Shown in pieces: positions 14,793 through 24,388 of a DNA stretch of 64,000 bases. Location of the stretch: the NCBI RefSeq assembly GCF_021353235.1, contig NZ_JAJTWT010000003.1:1-64000 (forward strand), written 5' to 3'. Each line of letters begins with the position of its first letter. Positions within the stretch are counted from its first letter, which is position 1. The notes below the pieces were generated by a model. It did no database searches. It was given only the letters and a program-made list of their open reading frames with translations, and had not been told where the DNA came from. Source of the stretch: Pelomonas caseinilytica (GTDB lineage: Bacteria > Pseudomonadota > Gammaproteobacteria > Burkholderiales > Burkholderiaceae_C). The position numbers were made by a program, and so were the translations under genes.

Positions 14793-16376
14793 TCACTTGC
14801 GGTAGACCCCCTCGAAGTCGACCGAACCGTTGGGCGCCATCTTGAAGCCGACGACGTCCTTGCGGATGGGGATGTAGACGGTGGAGTGGGCCATGGTGAT
14901 CCAGGGTCGCTCGTGCTTGAAGATCTCCTGCGCCTTCTCGTAGAGGGCGATGCGCTTTTTCTGGTCGGGCGTGGCGCGGGCCTCGTCGACGATCTTCTCG
15001 AACTCGGCGTTGCAGAACTTCACGCCGCTCTTGTTGGCCGCGCAGCTCAGGTTGGGCGTGAGGAAGTCGTCGGCGTCGCCCGTCTCGCCGCTCCAGCCGC
15101 TCATGTAGACGTTGTGCTCGCCGTTGTTGGCGCGCTTGAGGTACTCGCCCCACTCGTAGGTCTTGATGTTGGCCTTGACGCCGATCTTGGCCCAGTCCTG
15201 CTGGATGAGCTGGGCCATCAGCTGCCCGTTGGGGTTGGTGGGGCGCTGCACGGGCAGGGCCCAGAGGTCGATCTCGAAGCCGTTGGGATAGCCGGCCTTG
15301 GCCAGCAGGGCCTTGGCCTTGGCGGGGTCGAACTCGTTCTTGAGCTTCTTGTTGTACCCCGGCACCGAGGGCGGGAAGGCGCTCACCGCCTGCATGGCGT
15401 CGCCCCGGGGGAAGAGCGCCTTGAAGATGGCGTCGCGGTCGATGGCGATGTCCAGCGCCTCGCGCACCTCGCGCTTGTCGGTGGGCGGCTTCTTCAGGTT
15501 GAAGCTCAGGTAAGAGATGTTGAGGGCCTGGATCTTCTCGATGCTGACGTTGGGGTTGTTGGCCAGGGCGCCGACGTCCACGTCGCGCAGCGCCGCGGAC
15601 ACGTGGCATTCGCCGGCCGCCAGCTTCTGCACGCGGACGTTGGGCTCGCGGCTGATGCTGAACACCAGCACCGGCGTGGGCTGCTTGCCGCCCCAGTAGG
15701 TCGGGTTGGCCGTCATGCGCAGCACGTCGTCCTTGGCGTAGCTCTTGAACATGAAGGGGCCGGTACCCACCGGCAGTACGTTGATCTGCGAGGCCTTGCC
15801 CTCCTTGAGCAGCTGCGCGGCGTATTCGGCGGACTGGATGCCGGCCCAGGCGAAGGCGAAGTTCGCGACGAAAGTCACGTTGGGCTGCCGCAGCCGGAAA
15901 CGAACTGTACGGTCGTCGATGCGGTCGATGCCCTCGATGGCCTTGGCCAGGCCCAGGTTCTGCGGATATATGAAGTTAGCGGGAAATGCCTTGTTGAAGG
16001 GGTGGTTTGGGTCGATGAAGCGCTGGAATGTGAACAGCACGTCGTCGGCGTTGAAGTCGCGCGTGGGCTTGAACCAGGGCGTGCTGTGGAACTTCACGCC
16101 TTCGCGCAGCCTGAAGGTGAAGCTCTTCGCGTCCGGCGATATCTCCCAGCTGGTGGCGAGCTTGGGCACCAGCTCCGTCGTCGGCCGCTTGAAGCCCAGC
16201 AGCCCGTCGAACATCTGCGCGCTGACGATGTTGGTGCTGGCGCCGTCCCACATGCCGGGGTCGAAGCCCTCGGGGCTGGCATCGGCGCAGTAGATCAGCG
16301 GCTTGCCCTGGGCATGGGCCGCGGGGGCCTGGAACAGCGCCAGGGCGGCGAGCAGGGCGGCAAGATGAGGCTTCAT
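14793..16376 (-). CDS. ABC transporter peptide-binding protein (SBP family 5, DppA/DdpA-like)
   Basis: Periplasmic solute-binding protein, 527 residues, with a clear signal peptide (MKPHLAALLAALALFQAPAAHAQ). The mature protein begins with the family hallmark KPLIYCADASPEGFDPGMWDG and continues with ELVPKLATSWEISPDAKSFTFRLREGVKFH and LPVGTGPFMFKSYAKDD, matching DppA/DdpA dipeptide receptors. It is followed on the same strand by a LysR regulator and a D-Ala-D-Ala dipeptidase, so D-Ala dipeptides or murein peptides are plausible ligands. No permease or ATPase gene is in the neighbourhood, so it must use a transporter encoded elsewhere. The ATG at 16376 is fixed by the signal peptide. Confidence 0.93.
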   Translation of the reverse strand: MKPHLAALLAALALFQAPAAHAQGKPLIYCADASPEGFDPGMWDGASTNIVSAQMFDGLLGFKRPTTELVPKLATSWEISPDAKSFTFRLREGVKFHSTPWFKPTRDFNADDVLFTFQRFIDPNHPFNKAFPANFIYPQNLGLAKAIEGIDRIDDRTVRFRLRQPNVTFVANFAFAWAGIQSAEYAAQLLKEGKASQINVLPVGTGPFMFKSYAKDDVLRMTANPTYWGGKQPTPVLVFSISREPNVRVQKLAAGECHVSAALRDVDVGALANNPNVSIEKIQALNISYLSFNLKKPPTDKREVREALDIAIDRDAIFKALFPRGDAMQAVSAFPPSVPGYNKKLKNEFDPAKAKALLAKAGYPNGFEIDLWALPVQRPTNPNGQLMAQLIQQDWAKIGVKANIKTYEWGEYLKRANNGEHNVYMSGWSGETGDADDFLTPNLSCAANKSGVKFCNAEFEKIVDEARATPDQKKRIALYEKAQEIFKHERPWITMAHSTVYIPIRKDVVGFKMAPNGSVDFEGVYRK

Positions 16377-16607
16377 GGCTGGCGAAATCCAGGCGCGCTG
16401 GAGTGCGGAAGAGTTGGCATTGTTGGGAGCGGCCCGCGACCGATCAAGCACGGCCCGGGCGGGTGGACATAACGCAAACTTATACCCCGGCAATCGGCAT
16501 GCCCGTAACGTTTGGCCACGTGGCCCGATGGGGAATGGTCAGAATGCCGGCCATCCCTGCTGTGTACCGCAGCGCTTCAAACGTGCGCTGCAAAGGATTG
16601 TTTTGTC

Positions 16608-19600
16608 ATGACCGACCCGAAGCGTCGCAAGTTCCTCCAGATTTCAGCCGCGTTGGGCGGTGGCCTGCCCTTGGTCGGTTGCGGGGGAGGCAGCGACGCC
16701 GTCCTGGCGTCCGCGGACGCCGCCACTCCGGGCGCGGACGCGACCGCGGCCCCCAAGCCGCCGGTGCCCACACCGCCCCCGCCTCCGCCGGTGCCGGCGC
16801 CGCCTCCCCCGCCGCCGCCCGCCCCGGCGCCCACCCCCATCCCCGTGGCTGCCGCCACCCTCGGCCTCTTCGCCGGAGCCATGCAGTTCAGCCTGCAGGC
16901 CGCCAAGAGCCAGGCCAAGGCACCCTACTGCCTGGGCTTCGCCTTTCGGCGCGGCGACGTGCCCGCGGGCAGCAGCGTCGCCGCCGGCACTGGCGAGATG
17001 CAGGTCATTTCACGCACGACCTGGCCCGACGGGTCGCTGAAGTTCGCTCAATTGGCTGGTACGGCCGACGTCACCGCCAACACCCTGCTGACGGTGCGCC
17101 TGAGCCGCATCGACGCGCCCAAGGCCACCGCCGCGGCCCTGAGCCTGGCCGACCTCAAGAAGACCGGCATCACCGCCGAAGTCGCCGCGGGCAGCCTGGG
17201 CACCGCCAGCTTCGGCGCCACCGACTGGGACACGCCCCACACCACCTGGGCCAGCGGCCCGGTGATGTCGTCGTGGATCTTCCGCAAGCCGGTGGGCAGC
17301 GACGCCCACCTGGTGGCCTGGCTGGAGGTGCGCCTGTTCTCCACCGGCGCCGTCGAGGTGCTGCCCTGGATCGAGAACGGCTACCTGCAGGTGGCCGGCC
17401 CGACGAACAAGGCGGCGACCTACAGCTTCAAGCTCGGCGGCAGCGAGCGCTTCTCCGCGACCATCGACCTGCCCCACCACTGCCGCACGCCCCTGGTCAG
17501 CGGCACCACGCTGTCGCACTGGCTGGGCGACGCCCCGGCCGTGACGCCCCGCCACGACCTGGCCTACCTGCAGGCGACCGAGCAGGTGCCCACCTACAGC
17601 GCCCGCGTGAGCCCGAGCGCGGGCGTGGTGCAGCGCCTGGTGACGAGCTACACGCCGCTGGCCCAGGCCAACTACAGCTACGACGGCGACTACATGCCGG
17701 CCACCGGCTACCAGGAGCCCATCGGCCTGCTGCCGCAGCACGACGCCCTCTACCTCACCAGCGAAAGCCCGTCGACCTATGCCGCCGTGGTGGTCAACGG
17801 TTATGCCGCCGGCCGCTATCCGCTGTACTACCGCGACGAGAAGACGCAGCGCCCGCTGCGCTTCTCCCAGTACCCCAACCTCGTCCTGCACAGCGACAGC
17901 CGCGTCAGCGACGTGGGCGCCTCCACGCGCAACCAGTACACGCCCAAGCCGGGCGGCACCGGCTCGCCCCGGTGGGACTGCGCGCACAGCCCGTCGGTCG
18001 GCTACATGGCCTACCTGCTGACCGGGCGCTTCTTCTTCATGGAGCAGGTGCAGTTCGCCGCGACGCTGGACTACCTCACCAAGACCGACAGCGACATCAT
18101 GCGCCGCGGTGCGCAGAACCTCGTGCAGGCCTGCTTCGGCGGCTGGCAGACGCGCGCCTGCGCCTGGCAGTGGCGCACCCTCGTGCAGGCGCTGGCCGTC
18201 ACGCCCGACGCCGACACGGCGCTGCGGCAGGAGTTCGTCAACTCCGTGCAGGCCAACATCGAGCACTTCCACGCCACCTACGTGGCCCAGCCCAACAACC
18301 CCTTCGGCTGGGTGCAGCCGGGCGAGGGCTACGAGAACAACATGCAGTTCGGGGCGCCCTGGCAGCAGGACTTCGTCACGGCGGCCTTCGGCTTCTCGCT
18401 GGCCCTGGGCCTGCCGGTGTCCAGCGACGCGGCGACCAAGCATGACGCCTTCTTCCGCTGGAAGGCGCGCAGCGCCGTGATGCGCCTGGGCCCGGCCACC
18501 GACTTCTGGTACATCAACGGCGCCCAGTACACGATGACCATCACGCCGGTCGGCTCGCCGGACTTCCTCGGCGGCAAGGGCCCCTGGCTGGCCAACGACG
18601 CGGCCGTGTATGCCGCCACCTTCGCCACCAAGCCGGCCTGGTTCGGCAACACCGAAGGCACGCTGGCCGGCGAGATCATGCCCGGCGACCGCGCCGCCTG
18701 GGCCAACCTGACCACGGCCCTGGCCTACGCGGTGCGCCATGGCGCGCCCGGGGCCGTGGCGGCCTACCAGCGAGTCATTTCAGCCACCAACTACCCGTCG
18801 CTGCGCGACGCCTTCCACAACGCGCCGGTCTGGTCGGTGGCGCCGGCCCGCATCACGCCGGCCTGGCTGGCGGGCAAGCCCGTGGGCGAGTGGATCGAGA
18901 TCGCCGGCACCTCCGGCGCGGGTGGCGCCGCGGTGGACGCCTACAGCGGCATCGCCATCAACGAGCTGACCAGCGAGGTGCTGATCGCCGCGGCCGGCGG
19001 CCACGGCGACTCCTCGGACAACCGCGTCGTCTCGCTGAGCCTGGCGTCGGACGCGCCGAGCTGGAAGCAGCGGCTGGCCCCCAGCAAGACCGTGCAGGAG
19101 AACGTCGCCTACTACAGCGACGGCCTGCCCGCGTCGCGCCACCTCTACAGCTCGCTGCACTTCGTGCCCCAGCTCAACCGGCTGATGCTCTTCGGCGCCT
19201 ACGCCACCTACGGCTCGGCCTGGGCCTTCCCCACGGTGGACGGCTTCAACCTCGACACCAACAAGTGGGACCCGGCCGGCACCTGGGGCGACATGCCCAG
19301 CGGCTGCTACGGCGCCGCCCGGATCCGGGCCACCGGCGAGATCGTGAGCACCTGGCTGCGCAAGTGGTCGCCCGTCGACCGCAAGTGGGCCGAGGCCGTC
19401 ACGGCGTCGAGCGGCGACAGCTCGCGCTGGCCCATGGCCTTCGACTCGCGGCGCAGCCAGCTCTTCTGCCTGCAGTGGGGCGACGGCCAGAGCTTCGACC
19501 CGCAGCGCCTGGTGGCCAGCCGCGTGCAGTGGGCCGACGGCCGGCAGGTGTCGGTCAGCTTCAACCCGAGTGGCGCCCTGACGCAGTGGTTGAACGAAAA

Positions 19601-19871
19601 GCCCATGTACGCGGCCATGGACTACGACGCCGACAACGACCGCTTCCTCTTCTACGCCGGCATGGGCGATGCGGCGGGCCGGGTCTACGTGATCCAGCCC
19701 AACGACGGCAACGTGTGGGACATGAGCCTGCTCAACGCCGCCGGCAGCGCCAAGATCCCGGCCACGGGCAGCGGCGGCCTGCAGAACCGGCTGCGCTACG
19801 TGCCGGCCCTGCGCGGCTTCGTGCTGTTGCCGCGCGGCAGCAGCAACCTCTTCTTCCTCCGAACCGCTTGA
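16608..19871 (+). CDS. large Tat-type lipoprotein of unknown function
   Basis: A 1087-residue exported protein. The N-terminus combines a twin-Arg-like motif ([17 protein letters not shown]) with a lipobox (LVGC), so it is probably a Tat-exported lipoprotein. A Pro-rich spacer (residues 45-80) follows. Residues 85-200 ([35 protein letters not shown]) resemble the first domain of rhamnogalacturonan-lyase-like PcRGLX proteins; the middle looks largely helical; and the last 300 residues have beta-propeller character ([39 protein letters not shown]). I cannot name the enzyme; a carbohydrate-active or surface-binding protein is a reasonable guess. The ATG at 16608 is chosen to begin the signal. 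It is followed by metH after 53 bases. Confidence 0.72.
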   Translation: MTDPKRRKFLQISAALGGGLPLVGCGGGSDAVLASADAATPGADATAAPKPPVPTPPPPPPVPAPPPPPPPAPAPTPIPVAAATLGLFAGAMQFSLQAAKSQAKAPYCLGFAFRRGDVPAGSSVAAGTGEMQVISRTTWPDGSLKFAQLAGTADVTANTLLTVRLSRIDAPKATAAALSLADLKKTGITAEVAAGSLGTASFGATDWDTPHTTWASGPVMSSWIFRKPVGSDAHLVAWLEVRLFSTGAVEVLPWIENGYLQVAGPTNKAATYSFKLGGSERFSATIDLPHHCRTPLVSGTTLSHWLGDAPAVTPRHDLAYLQATEQVPTYSARVSPSAGVVQRLVTSYTPLAQANYSYDGDYMPATGYQEPIGLLPQHDALYLTSESPSTYAAVVVNGYAAGRYPLYYRDEKTQRPLRFSQYPNLVLHSDSRVSDVGASTRNQYTPKPGGTGSPRWDCAHSPSVGYMAYLLTGRFFFMEQVQFAATLDYLTKTDSDIMRRGAQNLVQACFGGWQTRACAWQWRTLVQALAVTPDADTALRQEFVNSVQANIEHFHATYVAQPNNPFGWVQPGEGYENNMQFGAPWQQDFVTAAFGFSLALGLPVSSDAATKHDAFFRWKARSAVMRLGPATDFWYINGAQYTMTITPVGSPDFLGGKGPWLANDAAVYAATFATKPAWFGNTEGTLAGEIMPGDRAAWANLTTALAYAVRHGAPGAVAAYQRVISATNYPSLRDAFHNAPVWSVAPARITPAWLAGKPVGEWIEIAGTSGAGGAAVDAYSGIAINELTSEVLIAAAGGHGDSSDNRVVSLSLASDAPSWKQRLAPSKTVQENVAYYSDGLPASRHLYSSLHFVPQLNRLMLFGAYATYGSAWAFPTVDGFNLDTNKWDPAGTWGDMPSGCYGAARIRATGEIVSTWLRKWSPVDRKWAEAVTASSGDSSRWPMAFDSRRSQLFCLQWGDGQSFDPQRLVASRVQWADGRQVSVSFNPSGALTQWLNEKPMYAAMDYDADNDRFLFYAGMGDAAGRVYVIQPNDGNVWDMSLLNAAGSAKIPATGSGGLQNRLRYVPALRGFVLLPRGSSNLFFLRTA

Positions 19872-19880
19872 GGGGCAAGC

Positions 19881-19911
19881 CAGGGTCTCCGGCAGGGATG
19901 CCGGGACCCTG
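19881..19911 (+). terminator. G+C-rich hairpin between the Tat lipoprotein and metH (N-terminal half)
   Basis: CAGGGTC, then CCGGCA, pairs with TGCCGG, then GACCCTG: 13 base pairs with one bulged T and a GGGA loop. It begins 10 bases after the stop at 19871 and ends 13 bases before the metH ATG. No T-run follows. It may be a terminator for the upstream gene or a leader structure affecting metH initiation, which lacks an obvious ribosome site. Confidence 0.5.
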
Positions 19912-19924
19912 CGAAAATGCCGTC

Positions 19925-20977
19925 ATGAAGCCCATCGCCTACACCCGTGCCCAGGGCCTGCCGGCCCTGCTCCAGCAACGCATCGTCGTCCTGGACGGCG
20001 CGATGGGCACCATGATCCAGCGCTACAAGCTGACCGAGGCGGACTACCGCGGCGAGCGCTTCAAGGACCACCCCAAGGACCTCAAGGGCAACAACGAGCT
20101 GCTGCTGTTCACGCGGCCCGACGTCATCCGCGAGATCCACGAGCAATACCTCGCCGCCGGCGCCGACCTCATCGAGACCAACACCTTCGGCGCCACCTCC
20201 GTCGCGCAGGAAGACTACGGCCTGGCCGAGCTGGCCTACGAGATGAACCTCGTGGCCGCGCAGATCGCCCGCGCCGCCTGCGACAAGTTCAGCACGCCCG
20301 ACAAGCCGCGCTACGTGGCCGGCGCCCTTGGCCCCACGCCGCGCACCGCCTCCATCAGCCCCGACGTCAACGACCCCGGCGCGCGCAACATCGACTTTGA
20401 CACCCTGCGCGCGGCCTACTACGAGCAGGCCAAGGGCCTGCTGGACGGCGGCGCCGACCTCTTCCTCGTCGAGACCATCTTCGACACGCTCAACGCCAAG
20501 GCCGCCATCTTCGCGCTGGACGAGTTGATGGAAGCCACCGGCGAGCGCCTGCCCGTGATCATCTCCGGCACCGTCACCGACGCCTCAGGCCGCATCCTCT
20601 CGGGCCAGACGGTCACGGCCTTCTGGCACTCGGTGCGCCACGCCCGGCCCCTGGCCATCGGCCTGAACTGCGCCCTCGGCGCCACGCTGATGCGGCCCTA
20701 CATCGAGGAGCTGTCCAAGGTGGCCGGCGAGGTGGCGGTCAGCTGCTACCCCAACGCCGGCCTGCCCAACCCGATGAGCGACACCGGCTTCGACGAGACG
20801 CCTGACGTCACGGCGCGGCTGGTGGGCGAGTTCGCCCAGGCCGGCTTCCTCAACATCGCCGGCGGCTGCTGCGGCACCACGCCCGACCACATCGCCGCCA
20901 TCGCCAAGGCCGTGTCGGCCTACAAGCCGCGGGTGAGCGGCGAGAAGTTCTTCAGCCAGATGCTGGCGGCGGCCTGA
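19925..20977 (+). CDS. metH: methionine synthase, homocysteine-binding half (split MetH, part 1)
   Basis: Zinc-dependent homocysteine S-methyltransferase domain of cobalamin-dependent methionine synthase, 350 residues. It corresponds to the first domain of E. coli Met[17 protein letters not shown] at the N-terminus, [10 protein letters not shown], and the three zinc cysteines in GLNCALGA and GGCCGTTP. It stops exactly where the folate domain would begin; that domain and the B12 and activation domains are a separate gene at 46296. The protein therefore has to work in trans with the second half. The start codon is preceded by a hairpin rather than a strong ribosome site, and I see no riboswitch here. 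Confidence 0.94.
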   Translation: MKPIAYTRAQGLPALLQQRIVVLDGAMGTMIQRYKLTEADYRGERFKDHPKDLKGNNELLLFTRPDVIREIHEQYLAAGADLIETNTFGATSVAQEDYGLAELAYEMNLVAAQIARAACDKFSTPDKPRYVAGALGPTPRTASISPDVNDPGARNIDFDTLRAAYYEQAKGLLDGGADLFLVETIFDTLNAKAAIFALDELMEATGERLPVIISGTVTDASGRILSGQTVTAFWHSVRHARPLAIGLNCALGATLMRPYIEELSKVAGEVAVSCYPNAGLPNPMSDTGFDETPDVTARLVGEFAQAGFLNIAGGCCGTTPDHIAAIAKAVSAYKPRVSGEKFFSQMLAAA

Positions 20978-20990
20978 AGCAGCCCAGCCC

Positions 20991-22166
20991 TCAACCCTTG
21001 CCCGGCGCGCTCGCGGCCGGTCGCGCGCTGCGCCGGGGCGCCTCGGCGTAGTCGGCCGGCGGCTTCATCAGCGCGGCATCCGGCTCCCCGCGGCGGATCT
21101 TCTCGAGCCGGTAGTTCTGCTCGCCGCTGCGCGGGTCGGCGTCGCGGCTCATCACGGTCAGCATCAGCTCGGCGCTGCGCCAGACCTCGCGGCTCATGAC
21201 GATGGGCTTCTCGTTGCCGATCTGCCCGGCGGGGATGGTCCAGGTGGTGCGCTCGCCATTGACCTTGAGGCCTTCGATCTCCTTGCCCGGCAGGGCCGCC
21301 GTCGTGCCCCCTTCGCGCGGCAGCAGGGGGGCGCCCAGCAGCAGCGGCATGGGCGGCATGGGCGGCACCGGTACGGCCATGGCCGCCGCGGGCAGGGGTG
21401 GCATCGGGGGCATGGGCGGCATCTCGCTGGCGCGCACGACGCGCAGCTCGCGGCGGCGTTCCGGCGCGCTCGCGCCCGAGGCGGCGGGCGCAGGCAGCAC
21501 GAGCTCGCGTTCGATGACGACGCCCGGCTCGCCGGCCATGGCGCGGGCACGCACACGCTCGGAGTCGGCGCTGCGGGCCTGTTCGGCGACGCGCGCGCCC
21601 CACTCCTTCCAGCGTCCGGCCTGCTCCTTGATGCGCGCGCCCCACTCCTGCATCGAGGCCTGCCAGGCCGACAGGGCGGCGTCATGCTCGCCCTGCGACC
21701 AGGCGGCGTGGCCGCGCAGCCGCTGGGCGCGCTTCTGGTCGGGGTAGAGCACCCAGCTTTCCTTGGCGACCGGGTCGTTCAGGTAGACCACCTTCGGTCC
21801 GCCCTCGCGCTGCACCTCGCGGCGCGTGCGGCCCTCGCCGTCGCGGCAGAGCTGGCTCTGCTGGCGGCGCACGATGCGGTTGCCGTCGGCCAGCACCTGC
21901 ACGTTCTCGTGCACGGCGGTGGCGCAGTAGGGCGCGCCCTTGACGATGCGCTCACCCTCCAGCTCGCGGCCGGCGAAGCCCAGGGCCTGGTCGCCGAGGG
22001 CGAGTTGCAGGGGCAGCTCGGCGGTCCCGCCGAAGGGGGACTGCAGCTCGAGCTGGACCTGGCGTTGCGCCTGGCGCTCGATGTCGCGCTGCAGGGTCTC
22101 GGCGGGCTGCGCACCGGCCGAAGCCGCGAGTCCGCACCAGAACAGGTTCAACAGGGGGCGGTTCAT
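20991..22166 (-). CDS. secreted protein of unknown function, downstream of ECF sigma operon
   Basis: A 391-residue protein with a signal peptide (MNRPLLNLFWCGLAASAGAQ). It begins with a Gln/Arg-rich helix, continues with a beta-rich region (ERIVKGAPYCATAVHENVQVLADGNRIVRRQQSQLCRDGEGRTRREV), a long helical stretch, a run of Met-Pro-Pro repeats near residues 250-275, and a second region ending in RSGEQNYRLEKIRRGEPDAALMKPPADY. I recognise no named family. It is the third gene of an operon with a sigma factor and its putative membrane regulator, starting 20 bases after the latter, so it is likely under the same control. A GGAGAG ribosome site precedes the ATG. Confidence 0.7.
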   Translation of the reverse strand: MNRPLLNLFWCGLAASAGAQPAETLQRDIERQAQRQVQLELQSPFGGTAELPLQLALGDQALGFAGRELEGERIVKGAPYCATAVHENVQVLADGNRIVRRQQSQLCRDGEGRTRREVQREGGPKVVYLNDPVAKESWVLYPDQKRAQRLRGHAAWSQGEHDAALSAWQASMQEWGARIKEQAGRWKEWGARVAEQARSADSERVRARAMAGEPGVVIERELVLPAPAASGASAPERRRELRVVRASEMPPMPPMPPLPAAAMAVPVPPMPPMPLLLGAPLLPREGGTTAALPGKEIEGLKVNGERTTWTIPAGQIGNEKPIVMSREVWRSAELMLTVMSRDADPRSGEQNYRLEKIRRGEPDAALMKPPADYAEAPRRSARPAASAPGKG

Positions 22167-22186
22167 GAGGGTCTCTCCATGGGGCG

Positions 22187-22702
22187 TCAGTTCAGGATGC
22201 GCACGGCCAGCACCCGGCCGCTCGGGTTCAGCATCAGTTCGGCCCGCACCGGCTCGTCGGCCCGGGCGGCGTCGAAGGGCAGGCCCAGCAGGGCCAGGCG
22301 CTCGCGCGGCAGCTCGGCCGGCTGCAGCCAGACGGCGGCGCTGCGGCCGGCGGCCAGGGTGTCGCGGAGCTCGCCTTCAGGCACCAGCGGGATGAAGCCG
22401 CTGCCTGCCGGCGTGGCCGCCCGGGCCTGGCCGCCGCTGCCGCCGCCCGGTGGATCCAGCAGCAGCATGGCGCACAGCAGCAGGGCCGCGGTGGCCCCCA
22501 GCGCACCGCCGCTCCAGGCCAGGCCGCGCAGCCAGCCCGGCGCGTCGCGGGAGGCCGGGGCGCCGCGCGGGCGTTGGGTGCGCTGCAGCGCCACCAGCCG
22601 GGCCAGCACGGCCGCGTCCTGCTCGGCGGCGGGCTGCCGGCGCGCGAGTTCTTCGCGGGCCGGGCGCAGCCAGGCGGGCGTGGCGTCGTCGTCGTGGTTC
22701 AT
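22187..22702 (-). CDS. putative membrane anti-sigma factor
   Basis: A 171-residue protein with a soluble, charged N-terminal part (residues 1-65, MNHDDDATPAWLRPAREEL), one membrane segment (about 67-84, GALGATAALLLCAMLLLD) and a periplasmic beta-rich end (GFIPLVPEGELRDTLAAGRSAAVWL, LNPSGRVLAVRIL). This is the layout of single-span anti-sigma factors, although the sequence matches no family I can name. Its ATG overlaps the stop of the sigma factor gene (ATGA). The anti-sigma role is inferred from layout and position. Confidence 0.68.
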   Translation of the reverse strand: MNHDDDATPAWLRPAREELARRQPAAEQDAAVLARLVALQRTQRPRGAPASRDAPGWLRGLAWSGGALGATAALLLCAMLLLDPPGGGSGGQARAATPAGSGFIPLVPEGELRDTLAAGRSAAVWLQPAELPRERLALLGLPFDAARADEPVRAELMLNPSGRVLAVRILN

Positions 22703-23292
22703 GGTCGTTCTCCCGCTCCGAGCAGGTCGGCCAGGCGCTGGCGGGCGCGATGCAGCCGCGTGCGAAGCACGTCGGCGCTGACGCCGGCGATGGCGGCGGC
22801 CTCGTCGTAGGAGCGTTCCTGCAGGTCGACGAGGACCAGGGCTTCGCGCTGCGGCCAGCTCAGGCGGCGTATGGCCGCCCAGAGCCGGCTGTGCCGCTGC
22901 TCGCCGTCCAGGTTCGCGTCGCTGCCGGGGAGGGGCTCGGCCTCGTCCTCGGCAGCGTCGTCCAGCGGCACGTGGCGCCGCGCGTCGCGCCACTGGCCCA
23001 GCAACTGGTGGCGGGCCATGCCGGCCAGATAGGCGCCCAGGGATCCCCGGCCCGGCTCGAAGCGCTGCGGCCCGCGCAGCAGCTGGGCGAAGGCCTCCTG
23101 CACGGCGTCCAGCGCCGCTGCTTCGTCGCCGCCCAGGGCCAGGGCGTAGCGGTAGACCGAACCGCTCTCCCGCCGGTACAGCAGGGCCAGGGCCTCGGCG
23201 TCGCCGGCCGTCACGCGGGCCAGCAGCGCGGCTTCGTCCGTGCCGGCAGCGGCGGCCGGGGCGACGAAGCCGAGGCGCGTCAGCCAGCTCAT
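22699..23292 (-). CDS. ECF-type RNA polymerase sigma factor
   Basis: Sigma-70 family ECF regulator, 197 residues. Region 2 is seen in LARVTAGDAEALALLYRRESGSVYRYALALGGDEAAALDAVQEAF, and region 4 in LSWPQREALVLVDLQERSYDEAAAIAGVSADVLRTRLHRARQRL, the -35 recognition helix-turn-helix. I prefer the ATG at 23292 (MSWLTRL); one four codons upstream is possible. It overlaps the putative anti-sigma gene and is the first gene of a three-gene operon. A second sigma/anti-sigma module sits at 41390-42572. Confidence 0.9.
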   Translation of the reverse strand: MSWLTRLGFVAPAAAAGTDEAALLARVTAGDAEALALLYRRESGSVYRYALALGGDEAAALDAVQEAFAQLLRGPQRFEPGRGSLGAYLAGMARHQLLGQWRDARRHVPLDDAAEDEAEPLPGSDANLDGEQRHSRLWAAIRRLSWPQREALVLVDLQERSYDEAAAIAGVSADVLRTRLHRARQRLADLLGAGERP

Positions 23293-23422
23293 GCCTGACC
23301 ACATGGGGAAGGGGCCTGCGGAAGTTGCATGCCCCTATTGAGCGTGAAGGGGCTGGGGCGTTACTCCGGACAAACCCGTCGTCACTTCCGGCACGGGGCG
23401 GGCGGGGCTTCATGCTCGCCGC

Positions 23423-23836
23423 ATGATCAAGCTCCAAGGCCTGGACCACCTCGTGCTGCGCGTCGTCGACCTCGACGCCATGGTCCGCTTCTACGTCGAC
23501 ACCCTGGGCTGCGCGGTCGAGCGCCGCCAGGACGAGATCGGCCTCGTGCAGCTGCGCGCCGGCCGCTCCCTCATCGACCTCGTCCCCGTCGACGGCAAGC
23601 TCGGCCGCATGGGCGGCGCGGCGCCGGGCCGCGAGGGCCGCAACCTCGACCACTTCTGCCTGCGCGTCGAGCCCTTCGACGAGGCGGCCCTGCGCGCCCA
23701 CCTCGCCGCCCGGGGCGTCGAGGCCGGCAAGACCGAGAGCCGCTACGGCGCGGAGGGGGAGGGCCCGTCCATCTACCTGAGCGACCCGGAGGGCAACGTC
23801 GTCGAGCTGAAGGGGCCGCCGGGGCCGGTGGCATGA
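23423..23836 (+). CDS. VOC/glyoxalase-fold metalloenzyme
   Basis: A 137-residue single-copy vicinal-oxygen-chelate protein. The beta-alpha-beta halves are visible: GLDHLVLRVVDLDAMVRFYVDTLGC and NLDHFCLRVEPFDEAALRAHL, ending in IYLSDPEGNVVELKGP. Metal ligands of the family (His-9, the second-half His near 77, and Glu near 128) are present. The pattern is that of glyoxalase/bleomycin-resistance relatives such as YwbC-type proteins; the substrate cannot be told. It is divergent from the sigma operon and overlaps the next gene by 4 bases. Confidence 0.9.
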   Translation: MIKLQGLDHLVLRVVDLDAMVRFYVDTLGCAVERRQDEIGLVQLRAGRSLIDLVPVDGKLGRMGGAAPGREGRNLDHFCLRVEPFDEAALRAHLAARGVEAGKTESRYGAEGEGPSIYLSDPEGNVVELKGPPGPVA

Positions 23837-24291
23837 AGCCGCTGGCCCGCGCCATCGCCTGGGGTGGGCTGTTGGCCGGCACCGGCGACCTCGTCTTTGC
23901 GCTCGGTTACTACGGCATGAAGCTCAAGGTCTTCCAGAACGTCGCCGCCGGCCTCATCGGCCGCGAGGGCGCCTACGCCGGGGGTGCTGCCACCTTCGCG
24001 CTGGGTGTGGGCCTGCACTACGCCATCGCACTGACCTGGGCCGCGCTGTTCTGTCTGGCGGGGCAGCGGCTGCCGGGCCTGCTGCGCCAGGCCGGCGTGG
24101 CCGGCGCGGCCTTCGGCCTCGTCGTGTACCTGGGCATGAACTGCGTCGTGCTGCCGCTGTCGGCCCTGCACACCCGCGCCTGGCCGCTGCGCCTGGACGT
24201 GGCCGTGCTGGCCGCGCATGCGCTGTTGTTCGGGCTGCCGATCGCCCTCGCGGCGCGACGCTGCCTGCTCGGCGCGCCGGCCCGCGGCTGA
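23833..24291 (+). CDS. integral membrane protein (YagU/DUF1440-like)
   Basis: A 152-residue protein with four hydrophobic segments (near residues 8-28, 50-78, 86-106 and 120-143). The pattern GLLAGTGDLVFALGYYGMKLKVFQNVAAGLIGREGAYAGGAATFALGVGLHYAIAL, followed by YLGMNCVVLPLSAL, resembles YagU/DUF1440-type inner-membrane proteins. Role unknown. It overlaps the VOC gene (ATGA), so the two are translated together. Confidence 0.7.
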   Translation: MKPLARAIAWGGLLAGTGDLVFALGYYGMKLKVFQNVAAGLIGREGAYAGGAATFALGVGLHYAIALTWAALFCLAGQRLPGLLRQAGVAGAAFGLVVYLGMNCVVLPLSALHTRAWPLRLDVAVLAAHALLFGLPIALAARRCLLGAPARG

Positions 24292-24388
24292 CCGCCTGCC
24301 CAGCCCGCGTCCGCCGCCGCTTGCGCCACGTCAAGGCCCGCGCCGCCCGCTGCGGTGAGCATGGCTCCCGTTGTTCCCGGAGCCTGCC

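Noticed and set aside
24321-24334. TTGCGCCACGTCAA before the AhpD-like gene as an Fnr-type box
   Set aside because: Two or more mismatches to the consensus; kept only as a remark beside the stronger site at 24782.
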